DNA of 56,624 bases from Bacilli bacterium (GCA_017405445.1 JAFRAK010000054.1:1-56624); one strand, 5' to 3'; numbered from the stretch's first letter, positions 1 to 9,016 are shown. Made by a program: numbers and translations. Notes: generated by a model from the letters alone, not told the origin.

Positions 1-2
1 AA

Positions 3-1142
3 GTACTAGACTTAATTTCATCTGGAAAAGTAACTTTATATCCAGTCTGGGCAAGACTATATACAATAGAATTTAATGGAAATGGTTCTACCAGTGGATT
101 GATGTCTAGTATTATTTGTGTTGAAGGAGAAGAGTGTATCCTACCAGAAAATGAATTTGTAAAAATGAATTATACATTTGCTGGGTGGGCTAATTCTTCT
201 GATGGAGAAATTTTATATACAAATCAAGAAGAATTAATTGATTTAAATGATAATCTTGCCCTTTATGCAAAGTGGGTAATAACTATAACTAATTTTTATT
301 ATACAGGGGCATCACAAACTTATACTGTACCAGTTGATGGAAGATATAAACTAGAAGTATGGGGAGCACAAGGTGGTCTTTCACGTTATAATTCTTATAT
401 TTGGCAAGGTGGAAAAGGAGGATATTCATATGGAACAATAAACATTAACCAAGGATTAACGTTATATGTTTATGTTGGAGGACAAGGAGCTCAAGTTGAA
501 TCTTCAACAACTGCTGCTGTTGGAGGTTTTAATGGTGGAGGAGAAGGAGGAAAATGTACATCTTATTTATATATAGGAGGTTCCGGTGGAGGAGCATCTG
601 ATATAAGAATTAATAGTGACTCATTATACGCCAGAGTAATTGTTGCGGCTGGTGGGGGAGGAGCTGGATATGGTCAGGGAAAAAACGAAATATCAGGAGG
701 AACTGGAGGAGGACTGGAAGGTGGTATAGGAACCTATTTTTCTTCCTATTCCGCTAGACGTGGTTCTGGAGGAAGTCAAACAGAAGGAGGTTCTAGAGGG
801 ATTAGTGGGACTTCTGCAGCTGGCTATTCTGGAACATTTGGTATTGGTGGTAATGGAGCATCTGGACAAGCCGGAGGCGGCGGAGGAGGCGGCGGCTGGT
901 ACGGCGGTGGCGGTGGTGCTGATGGTGCACAATGCTCTGGTTCTGCAGGAGGCGGATCAGGTTATGTTTATACTTCCTCAAGTGCCTCAAATTATCCATC
1001 TGGTTGCTTACTAAATAGTTCTTATTATTTAAGTGATGCACAAACTATTGCCGGTAATACTTCGTTTATATCTCCTAGTGGTGAATCTGAGATTGGTCAC
1101 CCAGGCAATGGATATGCTCGTATTACTTATTTAGGTCAATAA
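3..1142 (+). CDS. Secreted glycine-rich surface protein with InlB-type repeat (5' end cut by window)
   Basis: The reading frame is open from the first bases of the window, so the true start lies upstream and 379 C-terminal residues are seen. The first part is a Listeria-Bacteroides (InlB B) repeat, recognisable from VTLYPVWA, FNGNG, FAGW and LYAKWV. From about residue 95 follows a glycine-rich domain of the ALK-like 'glycine rich protein' type, starting with FYYTGASQTYTVPVDGRYKLEVWGA cut here to its key residues YTVP, LEVWGAQGG and GGKGGYS, and holding several runs of four to seven glycines. No LPxTG-like motif or C-terminal membrane segment is present, so anchoring, if any, is by the missing N-terminus. 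It is probably an extracellular adhesive or matrix protein; the ligand is unknown. It ends in a terminator shared with the converging sortase gene. Confidence 0.75.
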   Translation, partial: VLDLISSGKVTLYPVWARLYTIEFNGNGSTSGLMSSIICVEGEECILPENEFVKMNYTFAGWANSSDGEILYTNQEELIDLNDNLALYAKWVITITNFYYTGASQTYTVPVDGRYKLEVWGAQGGLSRYNSYIWQGGKGGYSYGTININQGLTLYVYVGGQGAQVESSTTAAVGGFNGGGEGGKCTSYLYIGGSGGGASDIRINSDSLYARVIVAAGGGGAGYGQGKNEISGGTGGGLEGGIGTYFSSYSARRGSGGSQTEGGSRGISGTSAAGYSGTFGIGGNGASGQAGGGGGGGGWYGGGGGADGAQCSGSAGGGSGYVYTSSSASNYPSGCLLNSSYYLSDAQTIAGNTSFISPSGESEIGHPGNGYARITYLGQ

Positions 1143-1172
1143 AAAATATGAAATTTAATTTCATATTTTTTT
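1142..1172. terminator. Bidirectional intrinsic terminator
   Basis: Perfect inverted repeat with arms at 1142-1154 and 1158-1170, a 3-nt loop, and A and T tracts on the two sides. It lies between two converging genes; the sortase stop codon (TGA on the minus strand) is inside the right arm. Confidence 0.8.
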
Positions 1173-1880
1173 TGCAAATATTAATATGTTGTATCGATAA
1201 TATTTTTCATAATAATCAGGATCTAAAATACAAGTCTGTAATATTAATATTTTATCTGTTTTTGATACTTCAACTCCTGTATCATATTCTGATTTACTCT
1301 TATACCATTGTATGATTTTTTCCCAATCTGAATCATAATATTCTGTTGTGTGAAAATATTCTAGTTCTGGGCTTTTTTCATTATCGGCAAGAGATAATGC
1401 TACTGAGAATATTTCATAATGATATTCTTTATCATTATATGTAATATCAATATATTTGTGTTCATCATAAAAAGCTTTATTATTGTGATAATTTTGTAGT
1501 ACTTGAAAAGGACCATTTCCTGCTAGAGTACTATGTGCATAAATAAGAGTTTTTCTCGTTTCAAAATTCGTTCTATAATCCACAAATGGAACTCCTACCT
1601 CATCATATCTTCCTTCTAAGTTGTGGTTTAAATAATAGTATTCTCCATCATCATCCATAAGTCTTTTGTCTAAAATGTTGTCAATTATGATTCGATTATT
1701 TGGATTATGTAATATTTGTTTTGTAATGGGTTTATCTCTATATTCAACACTTTCTTTTACAGGTTCTATATTATTGTTCTTATCTTTTACTGTTTCTTTG
1801 TTCTTCGGAAATAAAACAACTATGATAAATATTGATAATAGAACTATTAATAAAATGTATTTTATATTTTTCTTTTTCAT
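1161..1880 (-). CDS. Class B sortase
   Basis: A 239-residue membrane-anchored transpeptidase that joins surface proteins to peptidoglycan. One N-terminal membrane segment (about residues 8-24) is followed by a short linker and the sortase domain. The catalytic residues can be seen: His116 in IYAHST, Cys217 in ILQTC and Arg229 in YYRYNI. The layout is that of class B/SrtB-like enzymes. It follows the Crp/Fnr-type gene on the same strand by 54 nt, but has its own likely promoter (1906-1934) and a ribosome site AGAAAGG. Its substrate is not known; the adjacent glycine-rich protein has no visible sorting signal in the part seen, whereas the giant protein at 15063 carries NPDTG. A second sortase is at 12086. 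Confidence 0.9.
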   Translation of the reverse strand: MKKKNIKYILLIVLLSIFIIVVLFPKNKETVKDKNNNIEPVKESVEYRDKPITKQILHNPNNRIIIDNILDKRLMDDDGEYYYLNHNLEGRYDEVGVPFVDYRTNFETRKTLIYAHSTLAGNGPFQVLQNYHNNKAFYDEHKYIDITYNDKEYHYEIFSVALSLADNEKSPELEYFHTTEYYDSDWEKIIQWYKSKSEYDTGVEVSKTDKILILQTCILDPDYYEKYYRYNILIFAKKI

Positions 1881-1905
1881 AATTATTACCTTTCTATTCT
1901 ATTAT

Positions 1906-1934
1906 TTTTTATCAAAATAATTAGAATTTGTCAA
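1906..1934 (-). promoter_or_regulatory. Probable promoter of the sortase gene
   Basis: On the minus strand TTGACA (1929-1934), a 17-nt spacer and TAAAAA (1906-1911) lie in the 54-nt gap between the Crp/Fnr-type gene and the sortase. The -35 is perfect and the -10 matches four of six bases. Confidence 0.5.
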
Positions 1935-2564
1935 TTAATAGTTAATTGTAATTTGTTTATTATCTTTTTTTATAAAACCTTCTTCTGTTAGATATTTTAT
2001 TTCTCTAGTCATTGCGCTTCTATCTACTGATAAGTAGGATGAAATCTCCGTATAAGACATTGGAAGAGTATATGTTTTATTCTTCTTAACTTGAGATTGT
2101 AGTTTAAAATAAGCTAAGAGTTTATCTCTAGTAGATTTTTTTGTGAGTAGTTCTATTCTGGTATTTCTAGATTTTAATTGTTCTGTTAATATTCTTATTA
2201 AGTTTTTTATAAAGATAATATAGAAATCATATTTAATAATATCATCATTTGTTATTTGATTATATTCAATAAAAGTAATTTGTGTTTCTTCTTTGGTCAT
2301 GCCTGTTATTTCTTCTAAATAGATAGAGGAATTTAAGGTACCAATAATGTCTCCTTCATTTAATTCTTCTAATACTATTTTGTTTCCTTCATAATCTGTA
2401 TATACCAATTGAACTTTTCCATAATCCATCACTCCAATGGAATCTGAATGGTTTACATTTGACAATATATTGACATTTTTAGGATATTTTATGGTACTTG
2501 ATCTTAAAATTCTTTTTAATTTCAATATATTTTTATCTGAAATATTTTCGAACAAATTAGACAT
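1935..2564 (-). CDS. Crp/Fnr-family transcription regulator
   Basis: A 209-residue protein with an N-terminal cyclic-nucleotide-binding-like beta roll (about 1-115), a long dimer helix (about 118-145) and a C-terminal winged helix (about 150-209). The DNA-reading helix is within TEISSYLSVDRSAMTREIKYL, whose key part is YLSVDRSAMTREI, as in Crp/Fnr proteins. There is no cysteine cluster for an Fnr-type iron-sulfur centre, so the signal sensed cannot be told. It is transcribed away from the anaerobic ribonucleotide reductase operon, and the shared intergenic region holds a palindrome placed like a class II activator site for nrdD. It is likely to regulate nrdDG-dut and possibly itself; this is inference from position. 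Confidence 0.85.
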   Translation of the reverse strand: MSNLFENISDKNILKLKRILRSSTIKYPKNVNILSNVNHSDSIGVMDYGKVQLVYTDYEGNKIVLEELNEGDIIGTLNSSIYLEEITGMTKEETQITFIEYNQITNDDIIKYDFYIIFIKNLIRILTEQLKSRNTRIELLTKKSTRDKLLAYFKLQSQVKKNKTYTLPMSYTEISSYLSVDRSAMTREIKYLTEEGFIKKDNKQITINY

Positions 2565-2604
2565 TTTTAATCACCTTAAAAATATTTTATCAAAAAATGT
2601 AAAG

Positions 2605-2620
2605 TGTTGCAAATGCAACA
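2605..2620. promoter_or_regulatory. Palindromic operator, candidate Crp/Fnr site
   Basis: TGTTGCAAATGCAACA is a perfect inverted repeat with 7-bp arms and a 2-bp centre. It sits about 41 bp upstream of the start of the Crp/Fnr-type gene and about 42 bp upstream of the predicted start point of nrdD transcription, a spacing typical of class II activation. The sequence differs from the classical Fnr box (TTGAT-N4-ATCAA). Confidence 0.6.
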
Positions 2621-2642
2621 ATAATTATTATTTATAGAGTGG

Positions 2643-2648
2643 TATAGT
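2643..2648 (+). promoter_or_regulatory. -10 element of nrdD promoter
   Basis: TATAGT lies 31 bp before the nrdD start codon, with no recognisable -35 hexamer at the correct distance. The palindrome at 2605-2620 occupies that place instead, which fits an activator-dependent promoter. Confidence 0.45.
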
Positions 2649-2679
2649 TATTTTATAAAAATAAGAAAGGTCAAAGGTT

Positions 2680-4869
2680 ATGAAAGTAATAAAAAGGGAT
2701 GGCCATATGGTCGAATATATGCCATCTAAGATTGAAGAAGCAATTGAAAAAGCTAATCTCGAAGTAGAAGAGGAAGATAGGGCTTCCTCAACTCAAATCA
2801 AGAATATTATTAAATATATTGAGAGACTTGGCAAAAAAAGAATGTTAGTTGAAGACATTCAAGACATCATAGAAATGAAACTTATGAGTATTGAAAAATA
2901 CAAACTCGCAAAACATTATATTACGTATCGCTATACTAGGGAATTAGTGAGACGTAGTAATACAACCGATCAATCTATTAAAGAATTGATTGATGGTGGT
3001 AGTGAATACTGGAATACAGAAAATTCTCATAAGGATGCAGGAGTAGTTACTACACAAAGAGATTATCTTGCGGGAATTACTAGTACTGATATTACAAAAC
3101 GTTTTCTATTACCAGAAGATATTGTTGAAGCTCATGAGGCAGGTATTATCCATTTTCATGATGCAGATTATTATGCACAAAATGCATTACATAATTGTGA
3201 TTTAATAAATCTTGATGATATGTTACAAAATGGAACAAATATGAATGGAGTAATGATAGAAAAACCACATCGTTTTTTAACAGCTATGTCTATTGCAACT
3301 CAGTTAATTACTGCTGTTACTTCTTCTCAATATGGGGGAGCAACAATAACACTTACTCATTTAGCTCCTTTCGTAAGATTAAGCAAAGAGTATTATGAAA
3401 AAAAATATAAAAAACATAAATTAAGCAAAGAACAAATTGATGAATTTGTGATGGAAGATTTAAAGAAAGAAATAACAGATGGAGTACAAACATTTCAATA
3501 TCAAATTAATTCTTTAACAAATACAAATGGACAAGTACCTTTTTTAAGCGTCAATATGTATCTTGGTGAAACTGATGAATATAAAGAAGAACTTGCGATG
3601 ATTATTGAAGAGTTTTTAAAGCAAAGAATAGAAGGAATGAAAAACGAAAAAGGAGTTTGGATTACTCCTGCATTTCCGAAACTATTATACGTATTAGAAG
3701 AAGATAATATTAAACCAAAAAGTAAATATTATTATTTAACAAAATTAGCTGCGAAGTGTACAGCAAAAAGAATGGTACCAGATTATATTTCTGAAAAAGT
3801 GATGAAAGAATTAAAAATTAATGAACTTGGTGAAGGAGATTGCTATCCTTGTATGGGTTGTCGTTCTTTCTTAACTCCAGATAGAAGCATTTCTTTAGGT
3901 AATATTGCAAAGGCAAAAAACTATGTTCCAGGTAAAGGAAAATACTATGGAAGATTTAATCAGGGTGTTGTGACTTTAAACTTAGTAGATGTTGCGTTAA
4001 GCAGTGATAAAGACATGGATGAGTTCTATAGAATTCTTGATGAAAGATTAGAAATCTGTCATCGAGCATTACAATGTCGTCATAAGAGACTTTCTCGTGT
4101 TACGAGTGATGTTGCGCCTATTTTGTGGCAACATGGAGCTCTTGCGAGATTAGAGAAGGGAGAATCTATTCATGAATTACTACATCATGGATATTCTACT
4201 ATTTCTCTTGGTTATGCAGGTCTTTATGAATGTGTAAAATATATGACAGGACATTCTCATACAGATAATGGAGAAGGAAAAGAATTCGGACTTCATGTTA
4301 TGCAATTATTAAATGATGCATGTAAAAAATGGAAAAATGAAGAAGATATTGATTATTCAGTATATGGTACTCCAATTGAATCTACAACTTATAAATTTGC
4401 CAAGTGTCTAAGGGAAAGATTTGGAGTTATTAAAGGAATAACTGATCGAGATTATATTACGAATAGTTATCATGTTCCTGTGTTTGAAGAGATTGATGCT
4501 TTTACGAAATTGAAATTAGAAAGTGAATTTCAAAAACTTAGTCCAGGAGGAGCTATTTCTTATATTGAAACAGCTGATTTAAATAATAATATTGATTCTG
4601 TATTAGAAGTTATAAAATTTATCTATGAAAATATTATGTATGCAGAATTAAATACTAAATCAGATTATTGTCAAGCATGTGGTTATGATGGAGAAATACT
4701 AATTGATGAGAATTTAGAATGGTATTGTCCAAATTGTGGAAATAGAGACCATGATAAACTAAATGTTGCGAGAAGAACTTGTGGCTATATTGGAAATAAC
4801 TTTTGGAATAGGGGAAGAACTCAAGAGATTAAGGAAAGAGTTATTCACTTAGATAATAAGGATCTATAA
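2680..4869 (+). CDS. nrdD: Anaerobic ribonucleoside-triphosphate reductase
   Basis: The 729-residue class III ribonucleotide reductase reduces ribonucleotides to deoxyribonucleotides without oxygen, using a glycyl radical. The N-terminus is an ATP-cone (MKVIKRDGHMVEYMPSKI) for allosteric control. The body has the NrdD pattern NALHNCDLINL and QYGGATITLTHLAP, and GCRSFL around a conserved cysteine. Four cysteines near the C-terminus (CQACGY and CPNCGN) form the zinc site, and the glycyl radical loop RRTCGYIGN puts the radical at about Gly702. The length is normal for the family. Its stop codon overlaps the nrdG start by one base (TAATG), so the two are translationally coupled. Control by the divergent Crp/Fnr-type regulator is likely. 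Confidence 0.97.
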   Translation: MKVIKRDGHMVEYMPSKIEEAIEKANLEVEEEDRASSTQIKNIIKYIERLGKKRMLVEDIQDIIEMKLMSIEKYKLAKHYITYRYTRELVRRSNTTDQSIKELIDGGSEYWNTENSHKDAGVVTTQRDYLAGITSTDITKRFLLPEDIVEAHEAGIIHFHDADYYAQNALHNCDLINLDDMLQNGTNMNGVMIEKPHRFLTAMSIATQLITAVTSSQYGGATITLTHLAPFVRLSKEYYEKKYKKHKLSKEQIDEFVMEDLKKEITDGVQTFQYQINSLTNTNGQVPFLSVNMYLGETDEYKEELAMIIEEFLKQRIEGMKNEKGVWITPAFPKLLYVLEEDNIKPKSKYYYLTKLAAKCTAKRMVPDYISEKVMKELKINELGEGDCYPCMGCRSFLTPDRSISLGNIAKAKNYVPGKGKYYGRFNQGVVTLNLVDVALSSDKDMDEFYRILDERLEICHRALQCRHKRLSRVTSDVAPILWQHGALARLEKGESIHELLHHGYSTISLGYAGLYECVKYMTGHSHTDNGEGKEFGLHVMQLLNDACKKWKNEEDIDYSVYGTPIESTTYKFAKCLRERFGVIKGITDRDYITNSYHVPVFEEIDAFTKLKLESEFQKLSPGGAISYIETADLNNNIDSVLEVIKFIYENIMYAELNTKSDYCQACGYDGEILIDENLEWYCPNCGNRDHDKLNVARRTCGYIGNNFWNRGRTQEIKERVIHLDNKDL

Positions 4870-5363
4870 TGAAATATAATAAAATAAGAAAGATGGATAT
4901 TTCCAATGGACCGGGAATTAGAATATCAATATTTTTTCAAGGATGTAGTTTTCATTGTGAGAATTGTTTTAATCAAGAAACTTGGGATTTTTTAGGTGGA
5001 CATGATTTTGGAGAAGAACAAATTAATGAAATTATAAAACTTGCAGAACCTGATTATATTTCTGGATTGTCTATCTTAGGAGGAGAACCAATGCATCCGA
5101 AGAATATTCTTGGGACAACAGAATTAGTTAAAAAGTTTCGTAAAAATTATCCAAAGAAAAGTATTTGGGCATGGTCTGGATTTTTATATGAAGATTATTT
5201 AAAAGATAAAGAAGTATTAAAATATTTAGATGTTATTGTAGATGGACAATTTAAAAATGATCTAAGAAATCCTAATTTAAAATGGAGAGGTTCTAGTAAT
5301 CAAAGAGTTATTGATGTGAAAAAGTCTTTAAAAGAGGGTAAGGTAGTTTTATATTGTGATTAG
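4869..5363 (+). CDS. nrdG: Anaerobic ribonucleotide reductase activating protein (radical SAM)
   Basis: The 164-residue protein is the activase that makes the glycyl radical on NrdD from S-adenosylmethionine. The radical-SAM cysteine motif is C26-x3-C30-x2-C33 (QGCSFHCENCFN), followed by GGEPMHP typical of the SAM-binding strand. The length and the one-base overlap with nrdD match the usual nrdDG pair. It acts in the cytoplasm as a complex with NrdD. Confidence 0.96.
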   Translation: MKYNKIRKMDISNGPGIRISIFFQGCSFHCENCFNQETWDFLGGHDFGEEQINEIIKLAEPDYISGLSILGGEPMHPKNILGTTELVKKFRKNYPKKSIWAWSGFLYEDYLKDKEVLKYLDVIVDGQFKNDLRNPNLKWRGSSNQRVIDVKKSLKEGKVVLYCD

Positions 5364-5372
5364 GAGGTTTAT

Positions 5373-5834
5373 ATGAAAAATAGAGGTTTTGAAATAGCAA
5401 AGGGTTGGGAAGATAAAGATATCAATCTTCCTGTTAGAAAAACTCTTCATTCAGCAGGATATGATATAGAAGCAGCAGAGGATACTGTAGTACCGAAATT
5501 TGTGCCAGGATGTAATCCTACATTGATTCCTACTGGAATAAAAGCTTATATGAAGGATGATGAAGTATTATATTTATATAATAGAAGTTCTAATCCAAAG
5601 AAAAAAGGTTTGGTTTTGGCAAATAGTGTAGGAGTAATTGATGCAGATTATTATGGTAATCCTGATAATGATGGTCATATTATGTTTGCCTTTTATAATA
5701 TTAAAGATGAAGATATTACTATTAAAAAAGGGGAAGCAATTGGACAAGGAGTTTTTGCTCCATATCTAGTTTGTGATGATGATCAAGCAACAGGTAAAAG
5801 AGAAGGTGGTTTTGGTTCAACGGATAAGAAGTAG
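5373..5834 (+). CDS. dut: dUTP diphosphatase
   Basis: A 153-residue trimeric-type dUTPase that hydrolyses dUTP to dUMP and pyrophosphate, keeping uracil out of DNA and feeding dTMP synthesis. The five family motifs are visible in order: AGYDIEA, RSSNPKKKGL, NSVGVIDADYYGN, GEAIGQGVF and the C-terminal GKREGGFGST arm. A strong site TAGGAGG precedes the ATG by about six bases and the gap from nrdG is only 9 nt, so it is the third gene of a deoxynucleotide supply operon. A terminator overlaps its stop codon. Confidence 0.95.
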   Translation: MKNRGFEIAKGWEDKDINLPVRKTLHSAGYDIEAAEDTVVPKFVPGCNPTLIPTGIKAYMKDDEVLYLYNRSSNPKKKGLVLANSVGVIDADYYGNPDNDGHIMFAFYNIKDEDITIKKGEAIGQGVFAPYLVCDDDQATGKREGGFGSTDKK

Positions 5835-5850
5835 AAATACTTCTTTTTTT
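5826..5850 (+). terminator. Terminator of nrdD-nrdG-dut
   Basis: AAGAAGTA (5826-5833), GAAA tetraloop and TACTTCTT (5838-5845) followed by a T tract. The dut stop codon is within the left arm and loop. Confidence 0.85.
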
Positions 5851-5888
5851 GTCAATAAAATGTCAATCTAAGAATTCCTTCTTATTCT

Positions 5889-5919
5889 TATCATGATATA
5901 TGATAAAATACTATTATAA
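5889..5919 (+). promoter_or_regulatory. Promoter/operator region of the tandem BspA-repeat genes
   Basis: An inverted repeat TATCAT-N5-ATGATA (5889-5905) overlaps an extended -10-like element TGATAAAAT (5901-5909). The start codon follows at 5934, after a GTAGGTAA-type ribosome site. Confidence 0.4.
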
Positions 5920-5933
5920 GGTAGGTAATACTC

Positions 5934-7367
5934 ATGAATAAGAGAAATCAAAAAATAATATTTTATTTTGTAATACTAAGTTTATTAGTAGTAGGGGTAG
6001 TCTATGCTTTTCTACAAGCAAATCTACAAATAAATGGTATTGCCAAAATTAAATCAAATTCTTGGGATATTCATTTTAATAATATTGTAGTCAATGAAAA
6101 TAGTGTTAGTATTGGAGAAAACGATTCTCCGGCAACAATTGATCCAGAAAATAACTGTAAAGTAGATTTTGAGGTAACGTTATCTCTACCAGGAGATTTT
6201 TATGAATTTACTGTAGACGTAGTAAATGCAGGAACAATCGATGGAATGATAGGAGAGATAAATAAAATAATCAAAGTAAATAATGAAATAGTTTCTGAAG
6301 TACCGGATTATTTAGAATATAGTGTTACTTATGAAGATGATTCGGAAATATTAGAGAATCAGTTACTTGAAAAGAATACACAAAAAACTTATAGAGTAAG
6401 ATTAGAATTCAAAACAGATATAGAAGAATTACCAGATGCAACTACAATATCATCTTCTTTTGGTGTTCAATATATTCAAGCAGAGGAAACCATAGAGAAT
6501 AAGAAACCATATAATCCATGTACTTATGGTGGAGAGTTAGTACAAGGAGCGGAATATACAAATGGTCAATATACATATAGGTATATGCAAGATTATAAGT
6601 ATAATAATTCAACTAGTTCTTTTGGATGGGTCAATATAACAAATGATGGATGGGGAGTAAGAATATCAGATCCTACATCAACAGAACCAGTTACAACAAA
6701 ACTTTGTACAACCATTGATAATAAGCCAATAGTATCAATGCATTTAATGTTTTATGAAAGTCAAACAACAAGTATTGATACTTCAAGTTTTGATACAAGT
6801 AATGTAGTAACAATGGCAGCAATGTTTAGATATTGTACTAATATAACTGAGATTGATATATCTGGTTTTGTTATGGATAATATTTCATCAATGTCTGATT
6901 TAAATGGCATGCTACAAGGTGCAACTTCATTAAAAAAAGTAGTGGCAAAAAACTGGGTTATACCAGGATCTTTTGCAGATGGTTTTTTCAGAATGATGTA
7001 TGGGGAAGGCTCAATTGAAGAGATAGATGTCACTGGATGGGATTTAAGTAATACAACTAATATCTCTGGATTATTTGGTATTACTGGTTCTGGCAGTGCA
7101 GGAGGAACTGGACTTAAAAGAATTATTGGATTTGATACATGGAATACTTCTAATATTACCAATATGAGTAATTTATTTTATGGTCTTACTTCTTTAGAAA
7201 AAATAGATTTAAGTAGTTTTGATATGAGTAATGTAACAAATACTGATAATATGTTTTATAGTTGTACATCAGTAACTACAGCTTATGGTAGAACAAACTC
7301 TGATATTACAAAACTAAATGCATCTCTTAATAAACCATCTAATATTACATTTGTTGTGAAATCATAA
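5934..7367 (+). CDS. Secreted TasA-like/BspA leucine-rich repeat surface protein, copy 1
   Basis: A 477-residue exported protein. A hydrophobic N-terminal segment (about 9-27) ends in a SipW-type-like context (VVYAFLQANLQINGIA). Residues about 30-190 form a beta domain like TasA/camelysin matrix proteins, with DSPATIDP, PGDFYEFTVDVVNAGTIDG and a Lys/Glu-rich middle. From about 205 to the end it has BspA-type repeats (the DUF285 kind), with units such as SIDTSSFDTSNVVTMAAMF, ID(L/I)SSFDMSNVTN and MFYSCTSV. It has no C-terminal anchor. It is likely an extracellular adhesin or matrix component. The following gene is a paralogue 11 nt downstream; the two share nearly identical N-termini and C-termini and arose by tandem duplication. 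Confidence 0.8.
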   Translation: MNKRNQKIIFYFVILSLLVVGVVYAFLQANLQINGIAKIKSNSWDIHFNNIVVNENSVSIGENDSPATIDPENNCKVDFEVTLSLPGDFYEFTVDVVNAGTIDGMIGEINKIIKVNNEIVSEVPDYLEYSVTYEDDSEILENQLLEKNTQKTYRVRLEFKTDIEELPDATTISSSFGVQYIQAEETIENKKPYNPCTYGGELVQGAEYTNGQYTYRYMQDYKYNNSTSSFGWVNITNDGWGVRISDPTSTEPVTTKLCTTIDNKPIVSMHLMFYESQTTSIDTSSFDTSNVVTMAAMFRYCTNITEIDISGFVMDNISSMSDLNGMLQGATSLKKVVAKNWVIPGSFADGFFRMMYGEGSIEEIDVTGWDLSNTTNISGLFGITGSGSAGGTGLKRIIGFDTWNTSNITNMSNLFYGLTSLEKIDLSSFDMSNVTNTDNMFYSCTSVTTAYGRTNSDITKLNASLNKPSNITFVVKS

Positions 7368-7378
7368 GGAGAAATTCT

Positions 7379-8956
7379 ATGAATAGAAGAAATCAGAAAA
7401 TTACATCTTATTTTGTAATACTTAGTTTATTAGTAATAGGTATAGTCTATGCAATTCTACAAGCAAATCTACAAATTAATGGAATAGCGAAGATTAAATC
7501 AAATACATGGGATATACATTTTGATAATATTCAAGTAAATGAAGATTCTGTATCTATTGGTACAGGAGATTCTCCTGCAACAATTGATCCAAATGATACT
7601 AGTAAAGTTGATTTTTCTGTTACTTTATCTACTCCAGGAGACTTTTATGAATTTACTGTTGACGTTGTAAATGCAGGTACAATCGATGGAATGATTGGGT
7701 CTCTTACTACAACTTTAAAAGTAGATAATGTAGTAGTAGATACAGTACCAGATTATTTAAATTATACTGTAACTTATGAAGATGGATCTGAAATACTTGA
7801 AAATCACTTACTTGAAAAGAATAAACAAGAAACATATAAAGTAAGATTAGAATTTAAAACAGATATAGAAGAGTTACCTGAAGCCGCAACAATTAGTACA
7901 AGTTTAGAACCACAATATATACAAGCAGATGATACTGCGATAAAGAAAACACCATATTATGCATGTACTTTTGATGGGAAAATGGTCCAAGGGGCAGAAT
8001 ATACCAATGGGCAATATACTTATCGATATATGCAAGAATATAAAGGTTCTAATTGGGGTAATATAGAAAATGATGGATGGGGAGTCCATTTATCAGACAC
8101 TACCTCAACAGATCCCGTAACATCAAGACTATGTACTTCTATCAACGATAAACCAATTGTTTCTATGAGTTATATGTTTCAAAAATCAAAAACTACAAGC
8201 ATTGATACATCTAGTTTTAATACAAGTAATGTTGTGAGTATGTATGCTATGTTTGCAGATAATAGTGATTTGACAAATATTGATGTATCTAATTTTGATA
8301 CAAGCAATGTAATCACTATGGAAGCAATGTTTTTTGGTTGTAGTGGTTTAATAGAGATTAATGTAACAAATTTTAATACAAGCAATGTGACAAATATGCA
8401 AGCAATGTTTAATGGATGTAGTAGTTTAACAGAACTAAATCTAAGCGGTTTTGATTTAAGAGGTGGTAATTCATTTTATCCAATTGCAGGTGCTATTTTT
8501 AATGGAACTTCTTCTTTAAAAAAACTAAATCTAAGTTATATGAAACTTCCTGCTGATATGTCTCATGCTATATTTAGAAGTGGTACAGCAAGTTCTTCAC
8601 CAATAGAAGAAATAGATGTAACAGGATGGGATTTATCTAATACTACAAATGCTTCTGGAATGTTTGCTGCAAATGGTTCTAATGGATTTGGAGGAACAGG
8701 ATTAAAAAGAATCATTGGTCTTGATACCTGGGATACTTCACATATTACAAATATGTCTCAATTGTTTCAAGGACTATCTTCTTTAACAACATTAGACTTA
8801 AGTAGTTTTAATACTTCTAATGTCACTAATACAGATGATATGTTTAAAGATTGTACATCAGTAACTACTGCTTATGGTAGAACAAATTCTGATATCACAA
8901 AATTTAATGCATCAAGTAACAAACCAAGTGGGCTTACATTTGTTGTGAAAAGTTAG
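7379..8956 (+). CDS. Secreted TasA-like/BspA leucine-rich repeat surface protein, copy 2
   Basis: A 525-residue paralogue of the previous gene with the same plan: membrane segment (about 9-27), TasA/camelysin-like beta domain (about 30-190; PGDFYEFTVDVVNAGTIDG is identical), then BspA-type repeats. It has extra repeat units in the middle (SFNTSNVVSMYAMF, NFDTSNVITMEAMF, NFNTSNVTNMQAMF), which explains the 48 additional residues. Both copies end with TAYGRTNSDITKxNASxNKP and a short hydrophobic tail FVVKS. It is co-transcribed with copy 1 and ends in a strong terminator. The role as a surface adhesin is inferred from the repeat family. Confidence 0.8.
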   Translation: MNRRNQKITSYFVILSLLVIGIVYAILQANLQINGIAKIKSNTWDIHFDNIQVNEDSVSIGTGDSPATIDPNDTSKVDFSVTLSTPGDFYEFTVDVVNAGTIDGMIGSLTTTLKVDNVVVDTVPDYLNYTVTYEDGSEILENHLLEKNKQETYKVRLEFKTDIEELPEAATISTSLEPQYIQADDTAIKKTPYYACTFDGKMVQGAEYTNGQYTYRYMQEYKGSNWGNIENDGWGVHLSDTTSTDPVTSRLCTSINDKPIVSMSYMFQKSKTTSIDTSSFNTSNVVSMYAMFADNSDLTNIDVSNFDTSNVITMEAMFFGCSGLIEINVTNFNTSNVTNMQAMFNGCSSLTELNLSGFDLRGGNSFYPIAGAIFNGTSSLKKLNLSYMKLPADMSHAIFRSGTASSSPIEEIDVTGWDLSNTTNASGMFAANGSNGFGGTGLKRIIGLDTWDTSHITNMSQLFQGLSSLTTLDLSSFNTSNVTNTDDMFKDCTSVTTAYGRTNSDITKFNASSNKPSGLTFVVKS

Positions 8957-8967
8957 AAATGGTCGAA

Positions 8968-9016
8968 AGAATCTTTTATCTAGTTCTGTCGAAGTGCTAG
9001 ATAAGATTCTTTTTTT
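8968..9016 (+). terminator. Terminator after the BspA-repeat pair
   Basis: AGAATCTTTTATCTAG (8968-8983) pairs with CTAGATAAGATTCT (8997-9010), with a 2-nt bulge, and a T tract follows. Confidence 0.85.

Noticed and set aside
693..1041. Three frames opposite or across the glycine-rich coding region
   Set aside because: They arise from the GGA/GGT repeat composition and have no start signals.
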